Below are positions 25,276-32,213 of a stretch of 32,213 bases of DNA, one piece after another. Both the position numbers and the translations under genes were made by a program. Numbering within the stretch: the first letter of the stretch is position 1; each line of letters opens with the position of its first letter. This stretch comes from Candidatus Magasanikiibacteriota bacterium (GTDB lineage: Bacteria > Patescibacteriota > Patescibacteriia > Magasanikbacterales > 2-02-FULL-50-9b): the NCBI GenBank assembly GCA_943355025.1, contig CALRDW010000012.1:1-32213 (forward strand), read 5' to 3'. The notes under the pieces are model-generated. The model was not told where the DNA came from. It did not search any database and worked only from the letters and a program-made list of their open reading frames with translations.

Positions 25276-26550
25276 ATGAAATTTTCGTCTCGTACCCCGC
25301 TCATCACGGGCATTGATATTGGTTCTTCTGCAGTTCGCATTGCTGTAGGACAAATTATCAACCAAGGAAGCGGCGAATTGTTACAAATTTTAGGATGCGC
25401 AGAGGTTCCTGCAGAGGGGATCCATAAAGGAATTATTACCAGCATTGATGATGCGGTTTCTTCGGTTGCGGCATGTTTGGAACGAGCAGAACGGCTTGCG
25501 GGAGCGCAGGTGAGTCACGCGATTGTTGGAATATCAGGAAGCCACATTTTGTCACAACAGAGTAAGGGCGTTGTTGCTGTTGCAAAACCAGACGGCGAAA
25601 TTACCGAAGAAGATGTTGTACGTGCAGTTGAGGCTGCGCGTACTGTTGCAACACCCGTTAATTACGAAATTTTGCATGTGATTCCAAAGACGTTTACGGT
25701 CGATGGTCAGTCGGGAATTAAAGATCCGACAGGCATGACAGGTGTGCGCCTTGAAGTTGATGCACAAATTATTCAAGGCGTTTCGTCGCAGATAAAAAAT
25801 ATTAGCCGCGTTGTATACCGCACAGGACTTGAGATTGATTCTTTGGTTTTATCAATTTTAGCAGCAGCAGACGTTGTAACAACGCAGCGGCAAAAAGAAC
25901 TCGGCGTTGCTGTTGTAAATATCGGAGCATCAACAACAAGCATCGCGATTTATGAAGAGGGTGATGTTTTGCATACCGCGATTTTGCCGATTGGTTCTGA
26001 GCATATTACTTCGGATATTGCGATTGGCCTCCGTACATCAATTGATGTTGCAGAGCGTGTCAAAACACAATTCGGAACAGTGCTTCCAAAAGCGGTTGGT
26101 CGGAAAGAAGAGATTTTTTTGGCAGAGCTTGGTGCGACCGAACAAGAGGTTGTTGATCGGAAATATGTTGCGGAAATAATCGAAGCACGCGCGGAGGAAA
26201 TTTTTAGAAAAATTGATAAGGAGTTTCGTGCTGTTGAACGCTCAGGGCTCCTTCCGGCTGGCGTTTTATTCACAGGTAGTGGATCCCGCATCGACGGACT
26301 TGTTGAGCTCGCAAAAAAAGAATTGCGTTTGCCCGCAGGACTCGGATACCCGATTGATATTACAAGCTTGTCAGAAAAAGTAAATGATTTAGCATTTGCG
26401 TCAGCAATTGGACTCGTTGCGTGGGGTGCGGAGCATGGCGCGGTGCAGAGCGTTCGTGGCGCAAAACTTTCTTCACTCGGGCATTCATTTAAGGATATAA
26501 AATCCGCGAGTCATCAGGTGCGCGAGTGGATACGCTCGCTTCTTCCGTAA
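25276..26550 (+). CDS. ftsA: cell division protein FtsA
   Basis: FtsA is an actin-like ATPase that ties FtsZ to the membrane. The 424-residue protein begins with the phosphate-binding GIDIGSSAVRIAVGQ (about 13-27), has VVNIGASTTSIAIYEEG (phosphate 2, about 213-229), a conserved HIIPKTFTVDGQSGIKDPTG-like segment (HVIPKTFTVDG near 135) and GVLFTGSGSRIDGLVEL (adenosine motif, about 328-344). The last residues HQVREWIRSLLP form a plausible amphipathic membrane-targeting helix. It ends the tight gene run that begins at rpsU and is separated from ftsZ by 127 bases holding a promoter. Confidence 0.95.
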   Translation: MKFSSRTPLITGIDIGSSAVRIAVGQIINQGSGELLQILGCAEVPAEGIHKGIITSIDDAVSSVAACLERAERLAGAQVSHAIVGISGSHILSQQSKGVVAVAKPDGEITEEDVVRAVEAARTVATPVNYEILHVIPKTFTVDGQSGIKDPTGMTGVRLEVDAQIIQGVSSQIKNISRVVYRTGLEIDSLVLSILAAADVVTTQRQKELGVAVVNIGASTTSIAIYEEGDVLHTAILPIGSEHITSDIAIGLRTSIDVAERVKTQFGTVLPKAVGRKEEIFLAELGATEQEVVDRKYVAEIIEARAEEIFRKIDKEFRAVERSGLLPAGVLFTGSGSRIDGLVELAKKELRLPAGLGYPIDITSLSEKVNDLAFASAIGLVAWGAEHGAVQSVRGAKLSSLGHSFKDIKSASHQVREWIRSLLP

Positions 26551-26637
26551 GGTGTCTCTCAATCGGGCGGCAGATTTGGGTTGACCAGTGGATAACTTTT
26601 CCTGTACTCTATAGGCAGAGTCTCGACTCTCTTTGTT

Positions 26638-26643
26638 TATAAT
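26638..26643 (+). promoter_or_regulatory. ftsZ promoter (-10) and nearby DnaA-like box
   Basis: TATAAT at 26638-26643 lies about 35 bases before ftsZ and is the clearest -10 in the ftsA-ftsZ gap; no strong -35 faces it. TTGACC (26581-26586) is an isolated -35-like hexamer further up. AGTGGATAA (26587-26595) reads TTATCCACT on the minus strand, one base off the DnaA box. Confidence 0.4.
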
Positions 26644-26677
26644 ATCGGAACATTGAACACAAATAGTATTCGAATGT

Positions 26678-27970
26678 ATGCCTGAAGTTAAACCCGCATT
26701 GGAAACGTTTGCACGAATTGTGGTTGTTGGCGTTGGTGGCGCTGGTGGTTCTGCGGTGAACCGGATGGTTGAATCAAAAATTCGTGGCGTTGAATTTCTC
26801 GTTTTGAATACAGATATTCAAGCGCTTCATCATTCTCTTGCAACAAATAAAATTAATATTGGGAAAACAGTTACGCGCGGACTTGGAGCCGGAATGGATC
26901 CAGAAACCGGTCGTCGTGCAGCTGAAGAGTCTCAGAATGAGATTCGAGAAATTTTGAAAGGCGCGAACATGGTATTTGTAACGGCGGGAATGGGTGGTGG
27001 TACGGGATCCGGCGCCGCACCGGTTGTTGCTGATATCGCGCGCGAGCTCGGTGCTTTAACAGTCGGCGTTGTTACAAAACCATTTTCTTTTGAGGGCACG
27101 CAGCGAAAAACAATTGCAGATCGCGCGCATGAAGAGTTGACAAATCGAGTAGACACTATAATTACGATTCCAAATGATCGTGTGATGCAGATGGTGGATA
27201 AAAAAACGTCGCTTTCTGAAGCGTTTCGCGTTATTGATGACGTGCTTCGGCAAGCAGTTCAGGGAATTTCTGAATTAATCATGACGAATGGACAAATCAA
27301 TGTTGATTTTGCCGATGTACGCAAGATTATGTCGAATCAGGGTTCGGCACTCATGGGTATTGGCCGCGCTTCTGGAGAAAATCGTGCGATTGACGCGGCG
27401 AAGGCTGCGATTTCATCGCCATTACTCGAAATTTCGATTGATGGAGCACGTGGAATTTTGTTTATTGTTTCGGGTCCAGAAAATCTCAGCATGCAAGAAG
27501 TTACTGAAGCGGCGAAGGTTGTTACCGGATCGGCTGATGAAAACGCCGCAGTGATTTGGGGTCTAACGTATGATAATGATCTTGGGGATGACGTAAAAAT
27601 AACTGTTGTTGCAACTGGATTTGAGGATCGACGCGTTCGTGAGCCTCAACGAGAAGAGCCGCAGCCGTCAATTCGTCCAATTACACGCCCCGTGTTTCGT
27701 CAGCCTCAATCAAATGCGGCGCCCTCAGGTCAGCAGTTTCACTCATCGATGCAGGAGCAGCCGCGCGCAGAACAGCCAACGCGAATACAACCACAACCAA
27801 TTCGTCCCGTAATGCGTGAAGAAGAATCTCCGGTTGCGACATTTCAGAAAAAATCATTGTCTTCATCCACAACACGCATGGATGACGAGATTTCTAGTGG
27901 TAGCGATGATGAAGAAGTTGATATTCCCGCCTTCATTCGTAAGAAGATGAATGTTGGTGGTTCAAACTAA
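26678..27970 (+). CDS. ftsZ: cell division protein FtsZ
   Basis: FtsZ is the tubulin-like GTPase that forms the division ring. The 430-residue protein has VVGVGGAGGSAVNRM (about 13-27, GTP binding), the tubulin signature GMGGGTGSGAAPVVA (about 107-121), PNDRVMQM and the T7-loop equivalent NVDFADVRKIM (about 208-218). A Gln/Pro/Arg-rich disordered linker (about 320-405) leads to the conserved C-terminal peptide DIPAFIRKKM, which binds FtsA. The start ATG 26678 sits in an AATGTATG context without a Shine-Dalgarno. It follows ftsA with its own promoter and is followed 14 bases later by nrdR. Confidence 0.97.
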   Translation: MPEVKPALETFARIVVVGVGGAGGSAVNRMVESKIRGVEFLVLNTDIQALHHSLATNKINIGKTVTRGLGAGMDPETGRRAAEESQNEIREILKGANMVFVTAGMGGGTGSGAAPVVADIARELGALTVGVVTKPFSFEGTQRKTIADRAHEELTNRVDTIITIPNDRVMQMVDKKTSLSEAFRVIDDVLRQAVQGISELIMTNGQINVDFADVRKIMSNQGSALMGIGRASGENRAIDAAKAAISSPLLEISIDGARGILFIVSGPENLSMQEVTEAAKVVTGSADENAAVIWGLTYDNDLGDDVKITVVATGFEDRRVREPQREEPQPSIRPITRPVFRQPQSNAAPSGQQFHSSMQEQPRAEQPTRIQPQPIRPVMREEESPVATFQKKSLSSSTTRMDDEISSGSDDEEVDIPAFIRKKMNVGGSN

Positions 27971-27984
27971 TTTACGCGTTCTGT

Positions 27985-28446
27985 ATGATCTGTCCCGCGT
28001 GTAAAACCGAAACAAAGGTTGTTGACTCACGCGTTTCTCCTGACGGGCTCAGTGTTCGGCGTCGCCGCGAATGTGAAACATGCGGTGAGCGTTTTTCGAC
28101 GATCGAAGAAATGGAATTGCTCGACATCACGGTTGTTAAACGCGATGGCGCGCGTGAAGCGTACGACAGACAAAAACTTGAGCAGGGAATTCGGCTTGCG
28201 CTTCGCAAGCGACCAGTTACCAATGAAAGTTTTCATACATTGATATCGCGCATTGAGCGTGAAATTCAAAAAAAATGTAAACGCGAGATCACAAGCGGCG
28301 AGCTTGGCGAGATAGTGATGCATCATTTGAAAAATTTTGATAAAATAGGGTATATCCGTTTTGCATCGATTTATCGATCATTCACGGATGTTGGAACATT
28401 TGCAAAAGAAGTTCGTAGTTTACAAAAACAAAAAAAGAAAAAGTAA
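27985..28446 (+). CDS. nrdR: transcriptional repressor NrdR
   Basis: NrdR senses ATP/dATP and represses ribonucleotide reductase genes by binding NrdR boxes. The 153-residue protein starts with the zinc ribbon MICPACKTETKVVDSRVS (CxxC at 3-6) paired with ECETCGERF (CxxC at 31-34). The ATP-cone follows from about 46 to 136 (VVKRDGAREAYDRQKLEQGI) and the tail is Lys-rich. No ribonucleotide reductase gene is in the window. The context GTATG precedes the gene without a Shine-Dalgarno. Confidence 0.95.
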   Translation: MICPACKTETKVVDSRVSPDGLSVRRRRECETCGERFSTIEEMELLDITVVKRDGAREAYDRQKLEQGIRLALRKRPVTNESFHTLISRIEREIQKKCKREITSGELGEIVMHHLKNFDKIGYIRFASIYRSFTDVGTFAKEVRSLQKQKKKK

Positions 28447-28449
28447 CGT

Positions 28450-28668
28450 ATGGATGATCATTCAGCAGAACGACGATTCAATGATATAGATCGGCGGCTT
28501 CGAAAAATTGAACAGTACATGATGTGGGGGACCATCATGGGCGGGGTGCGGTTATTACTCCTCGCAATTCCACTCGTGCTCGCATTAATTTATATTCCGC
28601 CGTTTGTCCGCACAGCGGTTCCGTATATCGCACCATACCTAGAGGCTCTGCGTCAGCATAAATTTTAA
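28450..28668 (+). CDS. small single-pass membrane protein (72 aa)
   Basis: I do not recognise the family. The N-terminus is charged (ERRFNDIDRRLRKIEQYMM, about 7-25, probably a short amphipathic or coiled helix). One hydrophobic segment follows (about 27-47, TIMGGVRLLLLAIPLVLALI), then IPPFVRTAVPYIAPYLEAL. The gene starts three bases after nrdR and 11 bases before pyk, so it is cotranscribed. The start has the GTATG context shared by many genes here. Confidence 0.75.
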   Translation: MDDHSAERRFNDIDRRLRKIEQYMMWGTIMGGVRLLLLAIPLVLALIYIPPFVRTAVPYIAPYLEALRQHKF

Positions 28669-28679
28669 CAGTTCTTTCT

Positions 28680-30086
28680 ATGAAGCGAACGCGTATCGTC
28701 GCGACCATTGGTCCTGCGTGCAATAGTCTTGCCGCAATTACAAAATTAATTTCCGCTGGCGTCAATGTTGCGCGTTTAAATTTTTCTCATGGGGAATATG
28801 ATGAGCACGCAAAATATATCGCTCTTATCCGCGTGGTCGCAAAAAAACAAGGACGCGTTGTAAGTTTGTTACAAGATTTATCAGGCCCTAAAATTCGCGT
28901 GGGGCTTTTGCCGCCACAAGGAATGGTTCTCGAAGAAGGAAAGACAATTGTTTTTAGCAACGACCCGCAACGAAAAAATGGAGTGCCGTTTCAATATTTA
29001 GGCTTGCCGCGTGATGTTAAGAAGGGAGATCAGATTTTGCTCGACGATGGACTCATGGGCGTTGAAGTTATGAGCACATCTGCGAGGGAGGTCACCGCGC
29101 GCGTTGTTACTGGTGGCGTACTTTTATCGCACAAGGGAATTAATGTGCCGAGCGCAAGTTTGCGTGTGCCAGCGATTACAGATAAAGATAAAAAAGATTT
29201 GATTTTTGGTTTGGCTCATTCTGTTGATTGGGTTGCGCTTTCTTTTGTCCGTGATCCGCGCGACATTGAGCATCTTCGTGAACTTATTGTTAAGGCTCGG
29301 CCACACACCATGCCAAAAATAATTGCGAAAATTGAAAAGCACGAAGCGATTGTGCATTTGAAAGAGATTATTCATGCAGCTGATGGAATTATGGTGGCGC
29401 GCGGCGATCTTGGTATTGAAATTCCCGCAGAACAAGTTCCGCTTATTCAAAAACGGATTATTCGTTTGTGCTTGGCAGCGGGAAAGCCGGTTATTGTCGC
29501 AACACAAATGCTCGATTCGATGATTCGAAATCCGCGGCCAACACGCGCCGAAGTTTCTGATGTGGCGAATGCGGTGCTCGACGGTACGGATGCGGTCATG
29601 CTCTCGGGTGAGACGGCAAGCGGAAAATATCCCGCCCAAACCGTTGAAATGATGCGTACAATTATTGATGCGGTTGAAAATCCGTCGAGCGACGATGTAC
29701 AGACAAGAGTTCAGTCGGGAGCTGGTTCAGACTCTGAGGATCAGCTCGGAGCAGAGATCAGAATTGCGACTGCGAGTATGCGCCATGCAACCGTCGTAAT
29801 TATTCCACACAATAGTTTGGCAATTGTGCCGCTTGTGGCACGACTCAGAACCTCGCTTATTCTGATTCCACACGTAAAAACAGCGGCAGAAGCTGGCATA
29901 CTTAATTTGTATGCGGGGGTATACCCTATTCAAGCGCGATCACTTACACGCGCTGGTTCTGTTGCCGCGATTCTCAAAGAAGCACGTGCACGAAAGATTA
30001 TTTCTCGTGGGGATCGTGTGATTTTAATCACAGCGGCAAAGCGAAGCGGGCGACTTATCCACGTGGAGGAACTTGCTGCTCTATAG
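28680..30086 (+). CDS. pyk: pyruvate kinase
   Basis: Pyruvate kinase makes pyruvate and ATP from phosphoenolpyruvate and ADP. The 468-residue protein opens KRTRIVATIGPACNS, then has LNFSHGEYDEH (about 37-47) and the catalytic segment PKIIAKIEKHEAI. The metal/substrate motif MVARGDLGIEIPAEQVPLI spans about 239-257, followed by VIVATQMLDSMIRNPRPTRAE and DAVMLSGETASGKYP. The C-terminal domain is present and of normal length, close to E. coli PykF (470). Such ATP-making glycolytic enzymes are typically kept in reduced Patescibacteria genomes. It ends before a separate promoter for the next gene. Confidence 0.97.
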   Translation: MKRTRIVATIGPACNSLAAITKLISAGVNVARLNFSHGEYDEHAKYIALIRVVAKKQGRVVSLLQDLSGPKIRVGLLPPQGMVLEEGKTIVFSNDPQRKNGVPFQYLGLPRDVKKGDQILLDDGLMGVEVMSTSAREVTARVVTGGVLLSHKGINVPSASLRVPAITDKDKKDLIFGLAHSVDWVALSFVRDPRDIEHLRELIVKARPHTMPKIIAKIEKHEAIVHLKEIIHAADGIMVARGDLGIEIPAEQVPLIQKRIIRLCLAAGKPVIVATQMLDSMIRNPRPTRAEVSDVANAVLDGTDAVMLSGETASGKYPAQTVEMMRTIIDAVENPSSDDVQTRVQSGAGSDSEDQLGAEIRIATASMRHATVVIIPHNSLAIVPLVARLRTSLILIPHVKTAAEAGILNLYAGVYPIQARSLTRAGSVAAILKEARARKIISRGDRVILITAAKRSGRLIHVEELAAL

Positions 30087-30101
30087 TCGTGGTATCAAAC
30101 G

Positions 30102-30110
30102 TGCTATACT
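30102..30110 (+). promoter_or_regulatory. extended -10 promoter of the peptidoglycan-binding gene
   Basis: TGCTATACT (TGn plus TATACT, 30102-30110) repeats the exact extended -10 of the 215-aa gene at 8782-8790. No convincing -35 is present. The start point would be near 30117, about 43 bases before the ATG at 30160. Confidence 0.5.
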
Positions 30111-30159
30111 TCTTATATTAAATTTTGAATTAAATCTCGCACAAGCGAATAGTAAAAGT

Positions 30160-31857
30160 ATGTTAAAAAATCTATTAGTGCGTTTGCGGTTACACGTCGC
30201 TATTCTCGGGACAGCAGTCGGCCTTGTAACATGCTTACTCATGGCAGCACCAGCACACGCGGCAACTGTCACATGGACAGGCGCGGTTAACGGCACTGCT
30301 TCTCTTCGTGGTAATTGGGACGCAGTAATTGCGACTGGAGACACGCTACTTATCAATTCAGGAAGCACGAGTATTACATTTGACACTGCGTTTGCTACGA
30401 GTGGTACACGTATTTATACAACAAGTGGTTATACTGGAACGATTGGCGTTACCTCATCAACAATCAGTTTTTCTTCGTCTACATTTGCTGGCGGTATTTT
30501 TGGTTGCGGCGCGAACACGTGCAATTTTTCGGGTACAGTCACTGTGGGAGGCGCAACAATTACCTCTGGCGCAGGTACTATTGCCATGGTTGGTTCTTTT
30601 GGCCTTAATATTAATTCAGGAACGTTTATATCTAACTCGGGCTCAGTAACAGTTGGAGGTGCTCTTGCACAAGTTGGTGGCGCGCTCACTGTTTCGGGGC
30701 CCATGACTGTTAGCGGTGCCATGACTATTACTGGTGGGACAGTCGGTGTTGGCACTGCTAAAACTTTGACCGTGTCTGGCGCTTATTCAAATTCGGGTGG
30801 TACTGTAACGCTGACTGGCACCGGCAAGATCGTTAACGCTTATTCATTAGTAGCTTTGGTTGATTCCGCAAATAATACGAAGACGTCGTATTCTTCTACA
30901 GAGACAATATTTGTGCGCGTGCAGGATAATAATAGAAACTTGGATGCTGCCTCAGCGGAAACAATGAGCATTGTTCTTTCGACAACAGGTCAGTCGCAGG
31001 ATATAGAAACACTCGTTTTAACAGAAACGGGTGCGGCAACCGGTATTTTTTCTGGTAACATTCCGTTTAAAGGACCGTCAAATATAAGTGTAGGCGATAA
31101 TGTGCTCGAAGCGACAGCAGATGGCACCATTACTTATCGCTATACAGACTCTGCAGATACCTCTGACACAGCCGTGGCAGTTGCAGCTTACAGCGTTGGC
31201 ACGCCGAAAACCCTTTCTCCTCCGACAAACACGACAGTTTCATTTTCAGGAACCCCGGCAGCAGACGGAAGCGTAAAACTTTCACTGGGAGCTACGAACG
31301 CATTACAAATGGTTGTCAGTAACTACGCAGATTTTCACGATGCAACATGGGAGACTTACGTTACAACGCGAGCATGGAAACTTCTTCCTGGAGCTGGCAC
31401 CAAAGCTGTGCATGTTATGTTTGAGAGTCCTGATGGCGTTCGAAGTAACGATATTACTGCCATGGTAGACGTAGCGGTGAATACGCCGATTGTGACGCTA
31501 CCTTTGCCGCCCGTAGTTTTGCCCCCAGTTTTGCCAGTGCCACCTGTAGTGCTGCTGCCAGCACCTGTTTTTGAACCGGTAGCACCTCCAGCAGCTGTGC
31601 AGCCTCTGCCTGTGTCACCAGCGCCATTAGTGGTTATTGAATTTACGCGTGTACTTAAGGAAGGTGCGCATGGTGCTGATGTTGCTCAACTTCAGACCTT
31701 ACTGATCGAACGCGGCGCACTTAAATTGCCAAAGGGTATTGCCAAAGGGTATTATGGTGCAATGACGCGTAATGCGATAAAGAAATTTCAAAAGAGCATG
31801 AAGCTTAAGCAAACTGGCTCATTTGATGAAGCGACCGAAGCTGCTCTTGTACAATAA
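30160..31857 (+). CDS. secreted beta-rich protein with C-terminal peptidoglycan-binding domain (565 aa)
   Basis: The start is set at ATG 30160 because an N-terminal signal peptide follows directly (about 1-36, AVGLVTCLLMAAPAHAA). An upstream ATG-less extension would overlap pyk. The mature protein has a Gly/Thr/Ser-rich beta-helix-like stretch with short repeats (about 60-225, e.g. TVGGATITSGAG and MTVSGAMTITGG). A further beta domain (about 230-350) and an Ig-like part follow, then a Pro/Val-rich linker (about 445-500), and a C-terminal PG_binding_1 domain (about 495-563, LKEGAHGADVAQLQTLLIE to YYGAMTRNAIKKFQKS). The last domain binds peptidoglycan, so the protein is probably cell-wall attached with its beta part exposed. 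A terminator follows, making it a single-gene unit. Confidence 0.85.
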   Translation: MLKNLLVRLRLHVAILGTAVGLVTCLLMAAPAHAATVTWTGAVNGTASLRGNWDAVIATGDTLLINSGSTSITFDTAFATSGTRIYTTSGYTGTIGVTSSTISFSSSTFAGGIFGCGANTCNFSGTVTVGGATITSGAGTIAMVGSFGLNINSGTFISNSGSVTVGGALAQVGGALTVSGPMTVSGAMTITGGTVGVGTAKTLTVSGAYSNSGGTVTLTGTGKIVNAYSLVALVDSANNTKTSYSSTETIFVRVQDNNRNLDAASAETMSIVLSTTGQSQDIETLVLTETGAATGIFSGNIPFKGPSNISVGDNVLEATADGTITYRYTDSADTSDTAVAVAAYSVGTPKTLSPPTNTTVSFSGTPAADGSVKLSLGATNALQMVVSNYADFHDATWETYVTTRAWKLLPGAGTKAVHVMFESPDGVRSNDITAMVDVAVNTPIVTLPLPPVVLPPVLPVPPVVLLPAPVFEPVAPPAAVQPLPVSPAPLVVIEFTRVLKEGAHGADVAQLQTLLIERGALKLPKGIAKGYYGAMTRNAIKKFQKSMKLKQTGSFDEATEAALVQ

Positions 31858-31872
31858 ATAAGATATCGAAAC

Positions 31873-31901
31873 AAAAAACACCTCTAATCGAGGTGTTTTT
31901 T
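31873..31901 (+). terminator. intrinsic terminator after the peptidoglycan-binding gene
   Basis: CACCTC (31879-31884) pairs with GAGGTG (31890-31895) around TAATC, with an A-run before and a T-run after. This is a textbook terminator that also works on the minus strand. Confidence 0.92.
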
Positions 31902-31938
31902 GTTTTTCTTTTCCTGGAAGGTCAATTTGGTCGCGGCC

Positions 31939-31967
31939 TTGTCAGAGGTGCATTATCGTGTTACACT
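31939..31967 (+). promoter_or_regulatory. putative promoter before tRNA-Ser
   Basis: TTGTCA (31939-31944) and TACACT (31962-31967) have a 17-base spacer. A start near 31974 gives an 80-base leader before tRNA-Ser that contains a hairpin GTGGCC/GGCCAC (about 31998-32014) and GGAGAGGTGGGCCG (32022-32035), nearly the same as the tRNA's own 5' end. I see no reading frame in 31902-32056. Confidence 0.5.
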
Positions 31968-32056
31968 GAGCCCACAAATTGAGGTGTCTGTGGATGGGTG
32001 GCCACGCGGGCCACATAAATTTGGAGAGGTGGGCCGTAGCATAGAAAATTATATAC

Positions 32057-32146
32057 GGAGAGGTGGCCGAGTGGTTTAAGGCAACGGTCTTGAAAACCGT
32101 CATGGGTGAAAGCTCATCGAGAGTTCGAATCTCTCCCTCTCCGCCA
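32057..32146 (+). tRNA. tRNA-Ser (anticodon UGA)
   Basis: The acceptor arm pairs GGAGAGG (32057-32063) with CCTCTCC (32136-32142), discriminator G, and CCA is encoded at 32144-32146. The D-arm is GGCCGAGTGGTTTAAGGC, the anticodon loop is CTTGAAA with anticodon TGA, a long variable arm follows (class II tRNA), and the T-arm has GTTCGAATC. The length of 90 with CCA fits a serine tRNA. Two small hairpins follow: CGGAA/TTCCG (about 32156-32169) and GGCGC/GCGCC (about 32184-32195). Confidence 0.97.
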
Positions 32147-32213
32147 AAATTCGGAATTCAAATTTCCGCAAAAAATATGGTCGGCGCGAAGCGCCGTCTG
32201 TTCTGCATTCCCC

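Overview
The window looks like a chromosomal segment of a Patescibacteria (Candidate Phyla Radiation) bacterium. The 16S rRNA gene has base changes at the universal 515F and 926R primer sites that are typical of that group. Genes are tightly packed and mostly lack Shine-Dalgarno sites. The surface proteins combine a VirB2-like pilin region with Ig-like domains, thrombospondin-type-3 calcium repeats and single membrane helices, a style common in Patescibacteria. An exact class (for example an ABY1 or Parcubacteria lineage) cannot be fixed without a 16S placement.

Left part (1-6600). The window opens with an adenine/AAC-rich reading frame that resembles the template or variable repeat of a diversity-generating retroelement; no reverse transcriptase is inside the window. 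Next come a KH-domain RNA-binding protein, a convergent polytopic O-antigen-ligase-like membrane protein, divergent trmD, and two small minus-strand genes of unknown function that have clear Shine-Dalgarno sites and their own terminators. A solitary 16S rRNA gene follows, with its own promoter, a leader/trailer processing stem and a terminator, and with no 23S, 5S or tRNA behind it. Convergent to it is a phosphoribosyltransferase-like gene broken by one frameshift in an A7 run.

Middle (6490-9800). tRNA-Ile(GAU), signal peptidase I (lepB) and hisS are followed by an unusually long perfect inverted repeat, an unrecognised soluble protein gene, and rpsU with a good Shine-Dalgarno site.

Right part (9588-30086). 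Genes from rpsU to ftsA lie head to tail with tiny gaps or overlaps: rpsU, yqeY, five surface-protein genes, ybeY, dgkA and ftsA; then ftsZ, nrdR, a small membrane protein and pyk. The surface cassette (10298-24497) holds two secreted proteins with an almost identical hydrophobic pilin-like N-terminal region. One of them is 3275 residues long, with IPT/TIG folds, four tandem Ig-like modules, Cys-rich CGDG repeats and Tudor-like segments. Three single-pass proteins with DxDxDG calcium repeats follow. Its place among ribosome, rRNA-maturation and division genes suggests a growth-linked cell-surface structure, possibly a giant adhesin or appendage system; this is inference.

The window ends with a secreted beta-rich protein carrying a C-terminal peptidoglycan-binding domain, a terminator, and tRNA-Ser(UGA).
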